From: Agrypnia vestita
Lineage: Eukaryota; Arthropoda; Insecta; Trichoptera; Phryganeidae
Assembly (NCBI GenBank): GCA_016648135.1
Contig: JADDOH010023116.1
Span: forward strand, 62,001 to 126,000
Reading direction: 5' to 3'
DNA length: 64,000 nucleotides
The translations under genes were made by a program, and so were the position numbers. Positions 46,511 through 57,700 of the stretch are shown piece by piece; within the stretch, counting starts at the first letter, position 1; each line of letters starts with the position of its first letter. The notes under the pieces were generated by a model. It was given only the letters and a program-made list of their open reading frames with translations, ran no database searches and was not told the origin of the DNA.

Positions 46511-47980
46511 AACCGGTAGACGTAGAGTTACAAATTAAGTGGTTAATAAAAATTAATAATTAAGTTTTAAACATTGACTACGAGCTGCAATGAGACTTCG
46601 TCGCGCGAGTTCTTCAAATAGGATCTTTTCATAATATTGACAAATTTATACAGGATCAGAGAGATTGTCATACACGATACAATCATGCTGTTTTAAAAAA
46701 CACAAGTTTATTGTTAGAAGGAATCACGTGCTTCTTTCGTCAGTGGTAGTGGTCTGCGAGACGATGGCCTCATTCTAGTATCTCTGTGAGATGCGATGCT
46801 TTCTGGATAAAAGATACGCATAATAAAATAAGTAAACAATGAAGCGATATCGCTTTTACTTGCGGAGATAAGATTTTAATTTGATATTTTGCTAGTTTTA
46901 TCCGGTTCAAATTGGACTGTGCACCATAAATTATAAGAATACTTGTGACATTTATCTTGCACGCGACTCATACTGCGTACCGGATGTATTAAAATACATT
47001 ATTGAGTACCCGCAAAACAAATTTCTGTAAATAGGTCAATACTAAATACGATAATTTATAAAATATTTAGTAAAAAAATGATAACATAACATACTTTCAC
47101 TATTTATATCTAACGACAGTAACAAGAATGTAATAAAAATAGTAACAAAAATGTAATCAATATTCACACTCCATGTATTACGTTCCCTCTTCTGCGCCTA
47201 ATGACCATGCCCACATACCCACCGGACTCTAATCTCCACCTTACACCATACGCCGTCTTTAAGTTTTAAGTTTAGTGACACATAGGGATCTGCGTACTTT
47301 TATATCATTTTATTTTTTGACTATTTGATCGTTTCATTTTGAAATTTAGATAAGATATGTTTTTACATGCTTTTATTTAACTCTTTTTGTTTGTTTGTTA
47401 TGGTGGAACCTTGTAATTGATTTTTCAATAACTTTCTTTCTGAAACTTTCAACTTTAATTTGCATAAAGTGGATGACTTTATATTATGTGTTTAATATTT
47501 GGATACTGCATGGGTGATGTTAAAAAATCGATTACGAATGTATGCAAAGAAAGCGTATAAAAGCACACATATTCTCTAAAGTGCGCATTAAACCCTCTCC
47601 ATACATATATGGACCATAGATGTGTACAAAATATGTAACATGTTTACATACATTTATTAACATTACTGAAGATGATGCGTTACCATCGAAAACGCTCTAA
47701 TCGTCATATATAATTAGTGAAAGTAAACAAAGTTGTCATTTTAAAAAAAAAGTTACACAAGACAAATTTCAAAAAATTTCGATAATTTATTTATATACAT
47801 ATATACAGGTGTCTTGTACCTAGTAGCATAATATTTGGAGGAATATTTTTCATTCCATTTTGAATAGAAAATACAAAATTAGATGTCAACAGTTAAGAGG
47901 GTAGTGGTGCCGTTCGTTTTCGTCTACTAAAAATTCAATTCACCATTTTCAGCAGAACACTTCTATCCCCATCATCAATA
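46511..47980. other. Gene-free AT-rich DNA
   Basis: A CTGAAGATGATGCGTTACCATC-like hairpin stretch with GAAAAC at 47668-47695 is a weak relative of the hammerhead-like repeats. No gene is recognised. Confidence 0.4.
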
Positions 47981-47981
47981 A

Positions 47982-48126
47982 GGGACGGTTGTTTCAAGTT
48001 GGATTAAAGTAAGCGTTCTTTTAAAGCATAGATTTTTACGTTCTCCACCAATCAGACGATCCGTTTTCGTAAAAATCTATGCTTTAATCGACCGCTTACT
48101 TTGATCGAACTTGAAACAACCGGGCC
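47982..48126. mobile_element. Harbinger-like MITE, complete
   Basis: TAA at 47979-47981 and 48127-48129 flanks 145 bp. The ends are GGGACGGTTGTTTCAAGTT and its inverse AACTTGAAACAACCGGGCC. The arms continue with AAAGCATAGATTTTTACG. The TAA duplication and GGG-start termini fit PIF/Harbinger MITEs. Confidence 0.85.
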
Positions 48127-48478
48127 TAAGACTGTTGTATGATTGTGCTTCATGCCCATGTTTATATTCAAGCAAAAATCAAACACGTATTTATTCCTTT
48201 TTCAGTACTATTTATGCAGGACTATGGACAATGGCTGACACCTAAAATAAGTAGCACACTAACAAAAAAAAAACGGAATCCTAGAAAAAACTTTGAAATT
48301 AAATACTATTATAATTGGCCATCGTTTTCGGAGGACCTTGTATTTTATTTTACACTAAATTATTAAATGGATCATCGATTTATCAATTATTTTAACAAAA
48401 ACTCACGAATTTGATTTAAACACTATTTCTCAATTAATCACTCGTCTGTGAAACACTCTTTTATCGCTTACTAGAATT
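48127..48478. other. Gene-free DNA
   Basis: The 75-residue frame at 48139-48366 has no known motif. Confidence 0.4.
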
Positions 48479-48479
48479 T

Positions 48480-49668
48480 TCTTCTGTGTACAGTTTTCTG
48501 GGATATTCTGCCGTGTATATGTGACCTCTCTGGCCGATGTTTCGGATCCCGTTGCAGGGTCCTTCATCAGGGCTGATGTGATGGGTGTGTGTTGAAGTGT
48601 AGGTTAAGTATTGCCTTGCAATACCGAACCGAAGTCAGGGTGTGTCCAAGTTTGTGTTAGGTTAGGTACTGGATTGCAGTACCGTGTTGAAAGCCGGGTG
48701 TGTGTGTCTTGATGTAGTGTGTTGTACTTCTGTGTCGGAGACATGTGTTGTCGTGTGTTGTCAAGAATTTATACAGCGTTATGTCACTGTTTGTTCTACT
48801 GTCGGTTGTCGGACTGTCGATTTGATTTATCCTGCAGCGCCGGATACCACAAGGTTTTTAATTTAAGACCTTAATGTTTACCGGGTGCTTGTATATTTCG
48901 CTTGCTTCTTTGACCAGTCGCGTGTGGTGACTTTTGGGTTTTCCTAAGATTTTCGGCTCAAATGAAAAATGGTGGCCCGTATCTAGAAAGTGCTAGAAAG
49001 TGCTCAGCCAATGCGGATTTTTCCGGATGACCGAGTTTGCATGCTCTTTTATGCTCATCAACCCTCTTTGAAATCCTGCGTGCCGTTTGTCACACATACA
49101 CTTTGTCACAATCTTGACAGTCGAACCTATAAACACCGTCGGTCTCAAGGGGATCCCAATCTTTCGCTGATCTTAAAAGGTCATTAACCTTGTTGTTTGT
49201 GCCGAAAACTGTCTTAATCTTCCGTTCCGTCAAAGCAACCCCTTTGATCTCAGCTTCTGTGTTTTTCTCGAAGCTGTTAGATTTGGCTCTTATGCTGTGC
49301 CGTATCTGCCGTCTTTGGTATCCATTGCTTTCTAGCGCGTCGTTCAGTGTACGAATCTCCTTCTGCAGATGTTTTTCTTGGCATATTATTTTAGCTCTCG
49401 TAGCTAAGGTATTAATTAGTCCTCTCTTCTGCGCTGGTGATAGTGGGAATCTGCATGCAAGTAGCGGTTCGTATGGGTCGGCTTCCTGTAGACTCTGTGC
49501 CCAAGACTACCATTTTCACTTCTACATCTAGAAATGGTAGTTTACTTTCTTTTTCTATCTACATGGTGGATTTTAATTTCTTGTGCAGCGTGTTGAGGTG
49601 TTCGAGAAAGTCCTGTAGTTTTTCTTATCCGTACGGCCAGATTGCAAACACGTCATCAACGTAGGTAC
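48480..49668 (-). pseudogene. Penelope-like element: RT end plus GIY-YIG endonuclease
   Basis: Read on the minus strand from 49663 the sequence starts with the RT catalytic motif YVDD (49663-49652) in the context TYVDDVFAIWPYG. It passes through the RT C-terminus ([23 protein letters not shown]) and reaches a GIY-YIG endonuclease (49170-48890; DCQDCDKVY equivalent, EH, FEPKILGKPK). It ends with the hammerhead-like 3' region (48539-48570). Several stops and frameshifts are present. The 5' side is cut by the hAT copy at 49669. This is the longest Penelope copy of its family here. Confidence 0.85.
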
Positions 49669-49926
49669 TAGGGATGGGCGTTGAATGGACGGACTAGTTG
49701 AAATCAACCGTTGACGTTGCATCCACGCGTCGACGGTTTACGTTCATCGCATGGACTAGTTGAATTCGTAGACGGTGGACGGCGGACGCCGTGGTCGGTG
49801 GACGATTCGAGATTCAACGTAATGCAAAGCAACGAGTGAGAGTAAGACAAAACGTCTCCGTTTATTTCTCTCTCATCTCTCGCTGTCGACTTGTAAACCA
49901 CAGAGTGCAGATTTGTGTACATGAAC
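49669..49926 (+). mobile_element. hAT element, left-end fragment
   Basis: It begins TAGGGATGGGCGTTGAATGG and follows the first 260 bp of the 18882 element closely, including GGACTAGTTGAAATCAACCG. It is inserted in the Penelope RT after GTAGGTAC (49661-49668), the presumptive 8-bp target. It stops where the TATA-flanked transposon begins and does not resume on the other side, so its right part is lost. Confidence 0.85.
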
Positions 49927-50080
49927 TATAGTCCGTCTAACTTATCTGAAGAATGGCCAAATTTGGAACTAACGACGCCATATTGGATTATCTACAGCTG
50001 ACAGACCTTTGACAGACTTTGTTTACAGAGGGGTTCACGACTGTTTCGATAGTTTTTTAAGAAAATTTTAGACTTTCACC

Positions 50081-50421
50081 GTGCCAAAAACCATTAAAAG
50101 CGGTGTTCGGGAAATAATCTTGAAAATGCACACGTTTTTTGAAGAGGAACAACGTCTAAAAGCCCCAATTATACCATTTGATTTTGTTCATAGACTTATT
50201 GCCGCCACTTCAGGTTAGTGCTGCCATGCAGTTATAATGATTTTCCCATACTTAGTTTTTTATTTTACTATTATACAATTTCTTCAGGTATTTCTGAATC
50301 GGCAATTTACAAAATAGTTAAAGAAGGTAAAGTGGCCGTGGAAATGGGCATTAAAATATCTACACCCGGAAAAAAAAGAACAAGGATAAGTGGAAAAATT
50401 GAATTAGAAGCCGTAAGATGA
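50081..50421 (+). pseudogene. N-terminal part of a putative transposase, split by a 74-bp intron
   Basis: Exon 50081-50213 reads PKTIKSGVREIILKMHTFFE and DFVHRLIAATS. A GTTAGT donor at 50214 and a TTTCTTCAG acceptor ending at 50287 join it in frame to GISESAIYKIVKEGK, then KISTPGKKRTRISGKIELEA and an early TGA. The ISES..YKI.KEGK segment looks like a helix-turn-helix, and the TPGKKR.R linker is one I associate with insect DDE transposase-like proteins. The first codon is GTG rather than ATG, and the catalytic part is missing. Identity of the family is inference. Confidence 0.55.
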
Positions 50422-50557
50422 GAAAACTTTTAGAACATATTTTATTCGATAACATAGAATTTTTATTATTTATACTTTTTATTACATAATTCATTAACGA
50501 GTTCATTTGTATAAACATCTTTTTTCAAAAATAAACTTTTTTATTTATGCACATTAA

Positions 50558-50822
50558 AGACTGGTTGCATCAACTTATTTTATAGCAATAGTTCATTTAA
50601 AGCGTAGATTTTTACGAGAGCGAGTAGTTTGATCGGTGGAAAATGCAAAATATCTATGCTTTGTATTATTATATATAACGAAAGATTACTATAAACCAAG
50701 TTGATACAACGGAGATTTTTACGAGAGCGAGTAGTTTGATCGGTGGAAAATGCAAAATATCTATGCTTTGTATTATTATATATAACGAAAGATTACTATA
50801 AACCAAGTTGATACAACGGCCC
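50558..50822. mobile_element. Harbinger-like MITE with internal 107-bp duplication
   Basis: TAA at 50555-50557 and 50823-50825 flanks termini AGACTGGTTGCATCAACTT and AAGTTGATACAACGGCCC. Units 50606-50712 and 50713-50819 are a perfect tandem duplication of 107 bp covering most of the element's interior and right end. It belongs to the same family as 12936 and 47982. Confidence 0.8.
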
Positions 50823-50897
50823 TAAAGCGATTGATATCCTTAGGTGTTACTGAGTTAAACATGGTGGTCATGATCATTAGGTATGAGACACCGAATA

Positions 50898-51086
50898 AAA
50901 CCGGCGCCACACTGCGCGGATCTTCCGCCGCGTCTCTTCTGCCGTGGAACATCGCTACATTTCTTTCCATACAATATGCGCTTATTAAACACACTACGCG
51001 GATAATCGGTCGATCTATTTGCTTTGCCGATTTGGCGCAACGGAAAAAACGCGGCGGATGATCTGCGTAATGTGGCGCCGGCCTAA
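50898..51086. mobile_element. GC-rich palindromic MITE
   Basis: Termini CCGGCGCCACACTGCGCGG and its inverse (GCGTAATGTGGCGCCGG) bound about 190 bp. Arms continue as ATCTTCCGCCGCG and CGCGGCGGATGATC. TAA occurs at both edges. The overlapping frames at 50776-51153, 50831-51061 and 50855-51040 are products of this element. Confidence 0.75.
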
Positions 51087-51373
51087 AAGAATTATTATTG
51101 TTTGTTTTTTTTCCTGAAAATTGTATTTTTCTTTGATTTTGAATAAACGCCATTTTGTGACGTTGTTTATTTTGCGAATGTATATTTTGATAAATTTATT
51201 TGTACGTTAGTTTACATTTTTTTTTATTGTGTCGTATACTGCTTAGTAACTTGTTTAAGAAAAAACGAATTTGCAAAAATTTCCCTAAAAATAAGATAAT
51301 TTTTAGACTATGGGCAGCACCACAACGATTGGGACGCCCTCCTCTATTCTCCAGATAAGTTGGACGGGCTATA

Positions 51374-51707
51374 CCATGGCACAAGCAAAAGCAAGTGACA
51401 GTACTGACGTATTTCTATGGACAGAACATGGACAGAACCAAACAGAACACCGAATGCATAGATAAAAGTTATTAATTTTTGCCAGGAAGTGTCAATTTTG
51501 AATTCTTAATTTATAAAAACTATAAATTTGTAATCGTAGTGAATGTATTGCAAAGTATATTACAATAGTGAAGGTTTTACTTCGTGCAACTTCAGTAAAT
51601 TATTTAATTCAATCTTGAAATAAAGTTCTTAATGTTTCTTTGTAAATTATGAAAATTGTCTTCAATATTATTTTTTGAGTTATTAGTCTAAATGTAAACG
51701 AAAGAAG
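51374..51707 (+). promoter_or_regulatory. Probable CENPX 5' flank and leader
   Basis: This is the 334 bp between the TATA-flanked transposon and the CENPX ATG. No TATA box or other site is certain. Because the transposon ends so close, the promoter either lies entirely here or uses transposon sequence. Confidence 0.4.
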
Positions 51708-51767
51708 ATGACGGATGCTTTTGATTATTCGTTAATTGCTTCAAATGTTAATTCTAAAATACGACCA
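51708..51767 (+). CDS. CENPX: CENPX exon 1 (N-terminal leader)
   Basis: The ATG at 51708 opens MTDAFDYSLIASNVNSKIRP, a 20-residue poorly conserved N-terminus as expected for this family. The exon ends at a consensus donor (GTAAGT at 51768). There is no in-frame upstream Met in the preceding sequence that improves the match. Intron 1 is only 76 bp and ends TTTCCTTTCAG. Confidence 0.75.
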
Positions 51768-54700
51768 GTAAGTATGTATTATTAAAAATATTATTTAAGA
51801 AAAGGTAACGTTCCCCAAAAAGTATTTGCATGTTTCCTTTCAGGAAGTAATACGCGAATGTTTAAAACGGTCTTTCAAGGATTCAAAAACTAGGATACCT
51901 GACGAAGCTTTAAATTTGATTACCGAAATTATGAAAAAATATGTGATAGAAGCTACTTTTCGAAGTGCCAAGCAAGCGGTACGAGACCACATTACGTGCA
52001 TTGAAATAGAGCAAGTAGAAAAAATTCTTCCTCAGCTGGTAAGTTTTCTTAACTGCAGTATCAATTTTTTTTCTTTAAAAAAAAACTTGCTGATCTGCAG
52101 TGGGGCTCAAACCACTGACAACAGGATCAGTAGGCGAGAGTCATAACTACTAGATCAACAAGCTATGCAATTGTATGCGAAACTTGTACATGTACGCAAG
52201 GTGTCCTGTGCTTCTAGTTTTCTAAATGATTAATGAAATATTTTTTCAGTTTTAAACCCTCCGTTAGTCGCAATCCATCCCTCATGTACAAGGGTCGTAT
52301 GTATTTAAATTTGATTTACCAGGAAAGGAATAGTTTAATAAAAAATAACAGAATAATGGTGTGCCGTTAATATTTACTGAAATTTATTAAAAAAATGATA
52401 CCTCTCGAAAGTTAATGAATTTATCAGATACTTTGCGACTAACATTGCTTAATTTTATGTATGAATAGTGGACGGTTAAATATTTTTAATATAGGAATAG
52501 ATAATACTAGTATTGTTGCAAGTTTGCAAAGTGACAGTTGTGTTTGACAGTTTGTGCTTGCTCTCTTGGATAATTACTTATTTTGGATAAAACAGATATT
52601 TATAACCTTTTTTTCCTTTTGTATTTAGTTTATATTTTGTTGTATCGTAGCATATTAACGAATTTCTGTTTCTCCATCCTTAATGGAGGACTTAAGACCT
52701 CCGGATCCCCCTGATCCTCATCCTTCACCATCTACCACAAGAGGGATATCGCGTTTTCCTTTGGAGGACTCGGATTCCTCAGAAGATTCCTCTTTTTCAA
52801 CTTTTAAAATTAAATTAAAATTGAAAAAAGATCTTCGAAAATAAGACCTAAGCCCTCTACCATCGTTGCGTCTCCTCCTATCTCCCCTACGCCTTCAATA
52901 ATCCCAGTTTTAGAGCCTGCTTCCACTCCTCAGGTTCCTCTTCCTCATCCTCAATTGTTGTACTCTGATTCAGCAGTATCCCCTTTTCTGGTCTATGTTC
53001 AGAGAACAGAACGAGGTACAATCCACCCAATCGATTTTGGTAAACATATTTTGCAACAAAAAACAAAAGGCATTCGCCCAGATGGTATTAAGGCAGAAGG
53101 TAGACATAAAATCGCTGTTGAATTTGAATCTGGAGCTTTGGCAAACAATTTTGTATCAAGTTTTAGCAACTCACAAAATAATAAATTTAAAGCTTACCTT
53201 CCATCCTTTAATGTTACCCGCCTGGGTCTCGTACGTGGCATATCCGTTGATCTTTCAGAGGATGAAATAATTTCGTATATCTACCGGCATATATATATAT
53301 ATATAGTTCTACCGGCAAAGAATTGTACAAAAGATATACGTGAGAAGGCCTTGAAAAGGGAGGACCACTGTTTGTGATGGTTTCCATGTGACAGTACCAG
53401 AGGAAGTATCTTTATAGTTTAGATGTCTAGCCTTTACTACTTTACCAATATTTTGTGAAGTAGACTTCACAAAATATTGGTAAAGTAGTAAAGGCTAGAC
53501 ATCTAAACTATAAAGATACTTCCTCTGGTACTGTCACATGGAAACCATCACAAACAGTGGTCCTCCCTTTTCAAGGCCTTCTCACGTATATCTTTTGTAC
53601 AATTCTTTGCCGGTAGAACTGTACACTTTCCCAACCATTCAGTGTTATAATTGTTTACGCTATGGACACTCTAAGGTGACATGTAGATCCCCTCCTCGAT
53701 GCTTCAAATGCGGTGAAAATCATCTTACCAATCAATACCCAAATCCTCCTGATGTCCCCACCTGCGTGAACTGTTCAGGTAATCATACGGCGACTAGTTT
53801 TTCATGTCCAGAATTAACCAGACAAAAAAACATAAAACAATATATGGCCGCCAATAATGCATCATATTTTCAAGCATCCAAAATATTCTCGATTTCCAAA
53901 AAATCATTTGCCAATGTCTCATCTCAACCTCCCGTTACTCAAACCCCCCAGAGTTGCCTCTTTACACCTAATCTTCCTGCTACCTCTTTCCGTAAAACCG
54001 TATACCATAATGCTAAATCAAAAGTTCCTAGCTCTCCGGGATATGACAGACAAGGACATAATGATCAACTGTTCTCTTATAGTTCTAACCCATCCAATGT
54101 CATTACTTCTAATATTAGCCAACTAACAAAAACTCCTACTCTTCCAACATCTACTCCCCTATCAAATGCCATTAGCGATGAAAATTCTTCTTTTATTCAG
54201 ACTCTACTTATGATACTCATTAATTTAATTTCTAATAGCAATTCTTTACCGTCCAACGCTGCTTCTATAATTTCATCCCTTAACTCCCTTCATAATGGCC
54301 TCCGATGTTCAAATCCTTCAGTGGAACAGCCGTAGTGCTGTTTGTAATAAACATGAAATAGTTTCTCTACTAAAAACTTACAATATAGATATAGCAGCAA
54401 TATCAGAGACCTGGTTTAAGCAGAACTATCTGTTTAAGATCCCAGGATTCTCCTGTCTCAGGGATGACCGTCCAGATGGCAAGGGCGGAGTAGCCCTACT
54501 TATAAAAAAATCCTTTTCCTTTTCTCAAATCCCTCTTCCGTCCTTTCCCTCATTCCAAATAGTAGGTGCTAAAGTCAATGATGTGGGATATGTTTCAGTA
54601 TACTGCCCCCCCAATGGCACATTCGACATTAATGCTTGGAACTCAGTTATCTCTCTTCTTCTTTTTTTATTCTTGGACATCTCAATGCTCACTCTCAGTC

Positions 54701-57700
54701 TTGGGGTAGTGTGTTTTGTGACCGATCTGGAACTAATATTATTTCATTCATTGATGATAATAACCTAATTATCCTCAATGATGGCTCTCCCACTAGGTTC
54801 AGTCCCCCGTCTCAACGAGCCTCTCATTTGTCTCAAAATCATCCAAATCTCCTGTAAAAAGAGTTCCTAAATTTAATTTTAAAAAAGCAAATTGGAATCA
54901 CTTCCGCGAACTCCTTGAATCCTCTACCGCTCCCCTCCCTTTGCATATTACCTCTGAGGAAATTCAATCAACATTTTCTCAATTAATTTTAATTATCCAA
55001 CATGCAGCAGACAAAAGCATCCCAAAATCAAACCCTAACCCAAAATTTCCCGCCTCTCCCCCCTGGTGGGATGAAGAATGCACCCAGGCCGTGAGAAGGC
55101 GTAAAATCGCTATGTCTATCTACAAAAAAGATATGAGTATGTATAATTACTTAGTTGTCAAAAAAACCCAGGCTCAAACCAAAAAATTTTTAAGGAAGAA
55201 AAAAAGAAAGGGTTGGCAACAGTTTTGTACTTCTATATCCCCCACTACTCCTATTTCTACTGTATGGACAGTGATCCGTAAGTATCGCTCATCTTTTATT
55301 CCTTCCGTTAAACGGTCTTCCAACAATCTATGGCTAGGAGTTTTGCTGACAATCTGGCACCTCCACATGTGCCTCATATCAGTGAATCTCCATCTTTAAC
55401 TCATTTTTCAAGTCCCACGTCTTTATCCATCCGTCCATTATCTTCAATAGAAAATTAAATTGGGCCTCCCAAGTAAACTCCGTGGTCTCTAAATGCGAAA
55501 CGAAATTGAACCTCCTCCGTGCGACATCAAGTGTATGGTGGGGATCTCATCCTTTAACTCTGAAACTCATGTATAATGCCTTTATCCGGAACCATTTAGA
55601 TTATGCTAGTTTTCTGCTTGATCCTCTTCCGAAATATTTAGGAATAAAACTAGACAAAATTCAGTCAAAATGCTTGAGGTTGATTATTGGAGCCATGAGA
55701 TCATCTCCGATTAATGCATTTCAGGTGGAAACATTGGAGCCTCCTCTCGCAATCAGAAGGCAATATTTAGCTGACAATTTTACTATAAAGTGTGATGCGC
55801 ACTCGAGGTCAATTTCCCACTTTTCAGAGGGCAGATCCCCGGCTACGATCGCCGCTCAGACAAAATCGTTAAAACCTGGTTTAAGAATCCAAACTGAAAA
55901 AATTCCAACCACCTCCTTGATTTAGTGACCATTGCTAATCTCAGGGTCTTGCGTTCGTCAGACACCATTATCTGAAAAGCACCACGTTCGGGAGCCAATA
56001 TGATACGCACTCGAGGTCAATTTCCCACTTTTCAGAGGGCAGATCCCCGGCTACGATCGCCGCTCTGACGTGCTATCAAACAATTTGGGGAGCGATGATC
56101 ACTAAGGGAGTGGTGGTGGGAAAATTTAAATGAAAACATTCAAGTTCGAATCGTACATATATTTACATAATTGCAATTTGAAATTAATCGTTAAATCTAA
56201 CCTTATTATCTAACCTTATTTCTACCTTTCTACCGTCGTGAACGTGGCGACGTCCTGGTCCGGCGATGCGACGCTGTACGCATCACGGAGCGACGTCGCC
56301 GCGCGACTCCCTCGCGCTTCTGCTCCAGCGACACCGAAGGTGACGCATGGCGTGAGGCCCATCTCACGCTGGTCTCCTTCTGCGCTGGCGGCGGGCTGGT
56401 TATCGCCCTGATAACCAGCTGACCATCTCCAATGGTCTTCGGCTCCGCCCTCGTCCTCTTCTTCCTCGTCCATAACAGCGGCCACGTCAGGCTACATCAA
56501 TCCACCTGACGCCGCTGTTGATGGACTCCAGACGTTCTCCTCAGCCTCCTTGACTGTCGCCTTGACAGTCAAGATTACTTTAGACCACCCGGCTCTCCAG
56601 AGAGTCTTCTTCCTCTGCTGGGGCTCCTCGGCGTAGTCCTCCCGACTGTCGCTCTGACCAGTCGGGTTCCCGTCTCTCTTCTTCTCGTCTCTTTTCCTCT
56701 CGGCGCTCCTTCCGCGGTTCACTTAATTGATGGTCGGCCGACAGCATCTCATCACTGCCGGCCGACGCCGTAGATCACATCACAACTCCACTTCCAACTA
56801 GCTACTGTCTCACTATTGTCCGTGCTAATTACTAACTCCCAACTGCTTCCAAGTCCCAACTGCCTGTGGGAGTGGCCACGCAGGGTTTTTATGCATTTCA
56901 GCGTTTTGGCCACTTCCCTCCTGTCCAACCCTTAATTCTTATTCGTTAGGCCTAATTTTTGGTTACGCCTCTTAATATTATTTTACTTAATCAATCTTAA
57001 CTAACAAGAAATAAAAATCTTAAAATTAATCCCACTTATAAATAATTTTTACATAAAATTAATTACATTAACAATTAATTTATTAACACACAACATCAAA
57101 TTATTATTAATATACCTAACATAGAATTACATATACATTATGTAATTAACTATACAATTACATATCTAAGTCTATACGATAAAATACATCTTAGCATTTT
57201 ATTTTTAACATCTTAGTATTTTTAAACTTATTTTCGGTGGTCAACCGAACTATGATATTAATCACTAGCAAAAATACATTACTACAACTAGATTAAATAC
57301 AATTGATTGATAATTTTATAATAATGTACATTTAAAATTAATAAATTAATCCTAATCATTGTCTACCTATATCTACCTATAATTATATATTAACATATCG
57401 CAATCCAGCTAACTTTATCCTCTGCTGCTGCTCTTACATACATGTTGTTATTAATTATTATAGTCTAACCAAACAAAAGATGGAATGCGCGTCTAGGTAC
57501 ATTTAGCTTTTAGACCACCCCGGTTAGGGGCTATATAATTTATTACCGTCAATACAAACACGGAAGCAAAGCGAAATTTTTCTACAATGAATAAACGGAC
57601 TGGCGAACAATGCTAAATGGTGGTTTTAGAAACTAATAGCTTCCTTAGCACGGATTCGGAGAAAATTTGGTAAAAATCATGTACCCCGTCTCCTTAGAAA

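Larger units (their letters stand above)
49931..51369 (+). mobile_element. DNA transposon flanked by TATA, partly coding
   Basis: TATA at 49927-49930 and 51370-51373 flanks 1439 bp with inverted ends GTCCGTCTAACTTATCTG (left) and GCCCGTCCAACTTATCTGG (right, inverted). It encodes a two-exon N-terminal fragment (50081-50421) and hosts two MITEs. A second copy starts at 63855 in the opposite orientation. A TA or TATA target suggests the Tc1/IS630 sphere, but the family is not fixed. Confidence 0.8.

Noticed and set aside
52039..52146. Continuation of the CENPX frame past exon 2 to a stop at 52146
   Set aside because: The extra residues match no CENP-X, the exon ends at a consensus GTAAGT, and the tail runs into a SINE-like segment.
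52217..52255. Nearer acceptors for the last CENPX exon (TTCTAG at 52217, TTTTTTCAG before 52250)
   Set aside because: They would add only FSK or F before a stop, a poorer fit than MLDML from 60737, although they cannot be excluded without transcripts.
56222..56722. Acidic and Arg-rich minus-strand ORFs
   Set aside because: They lie wholly inside the LTR of the 55794-57894 insertion and lack any recognised domain; high GC makes open frames likely.
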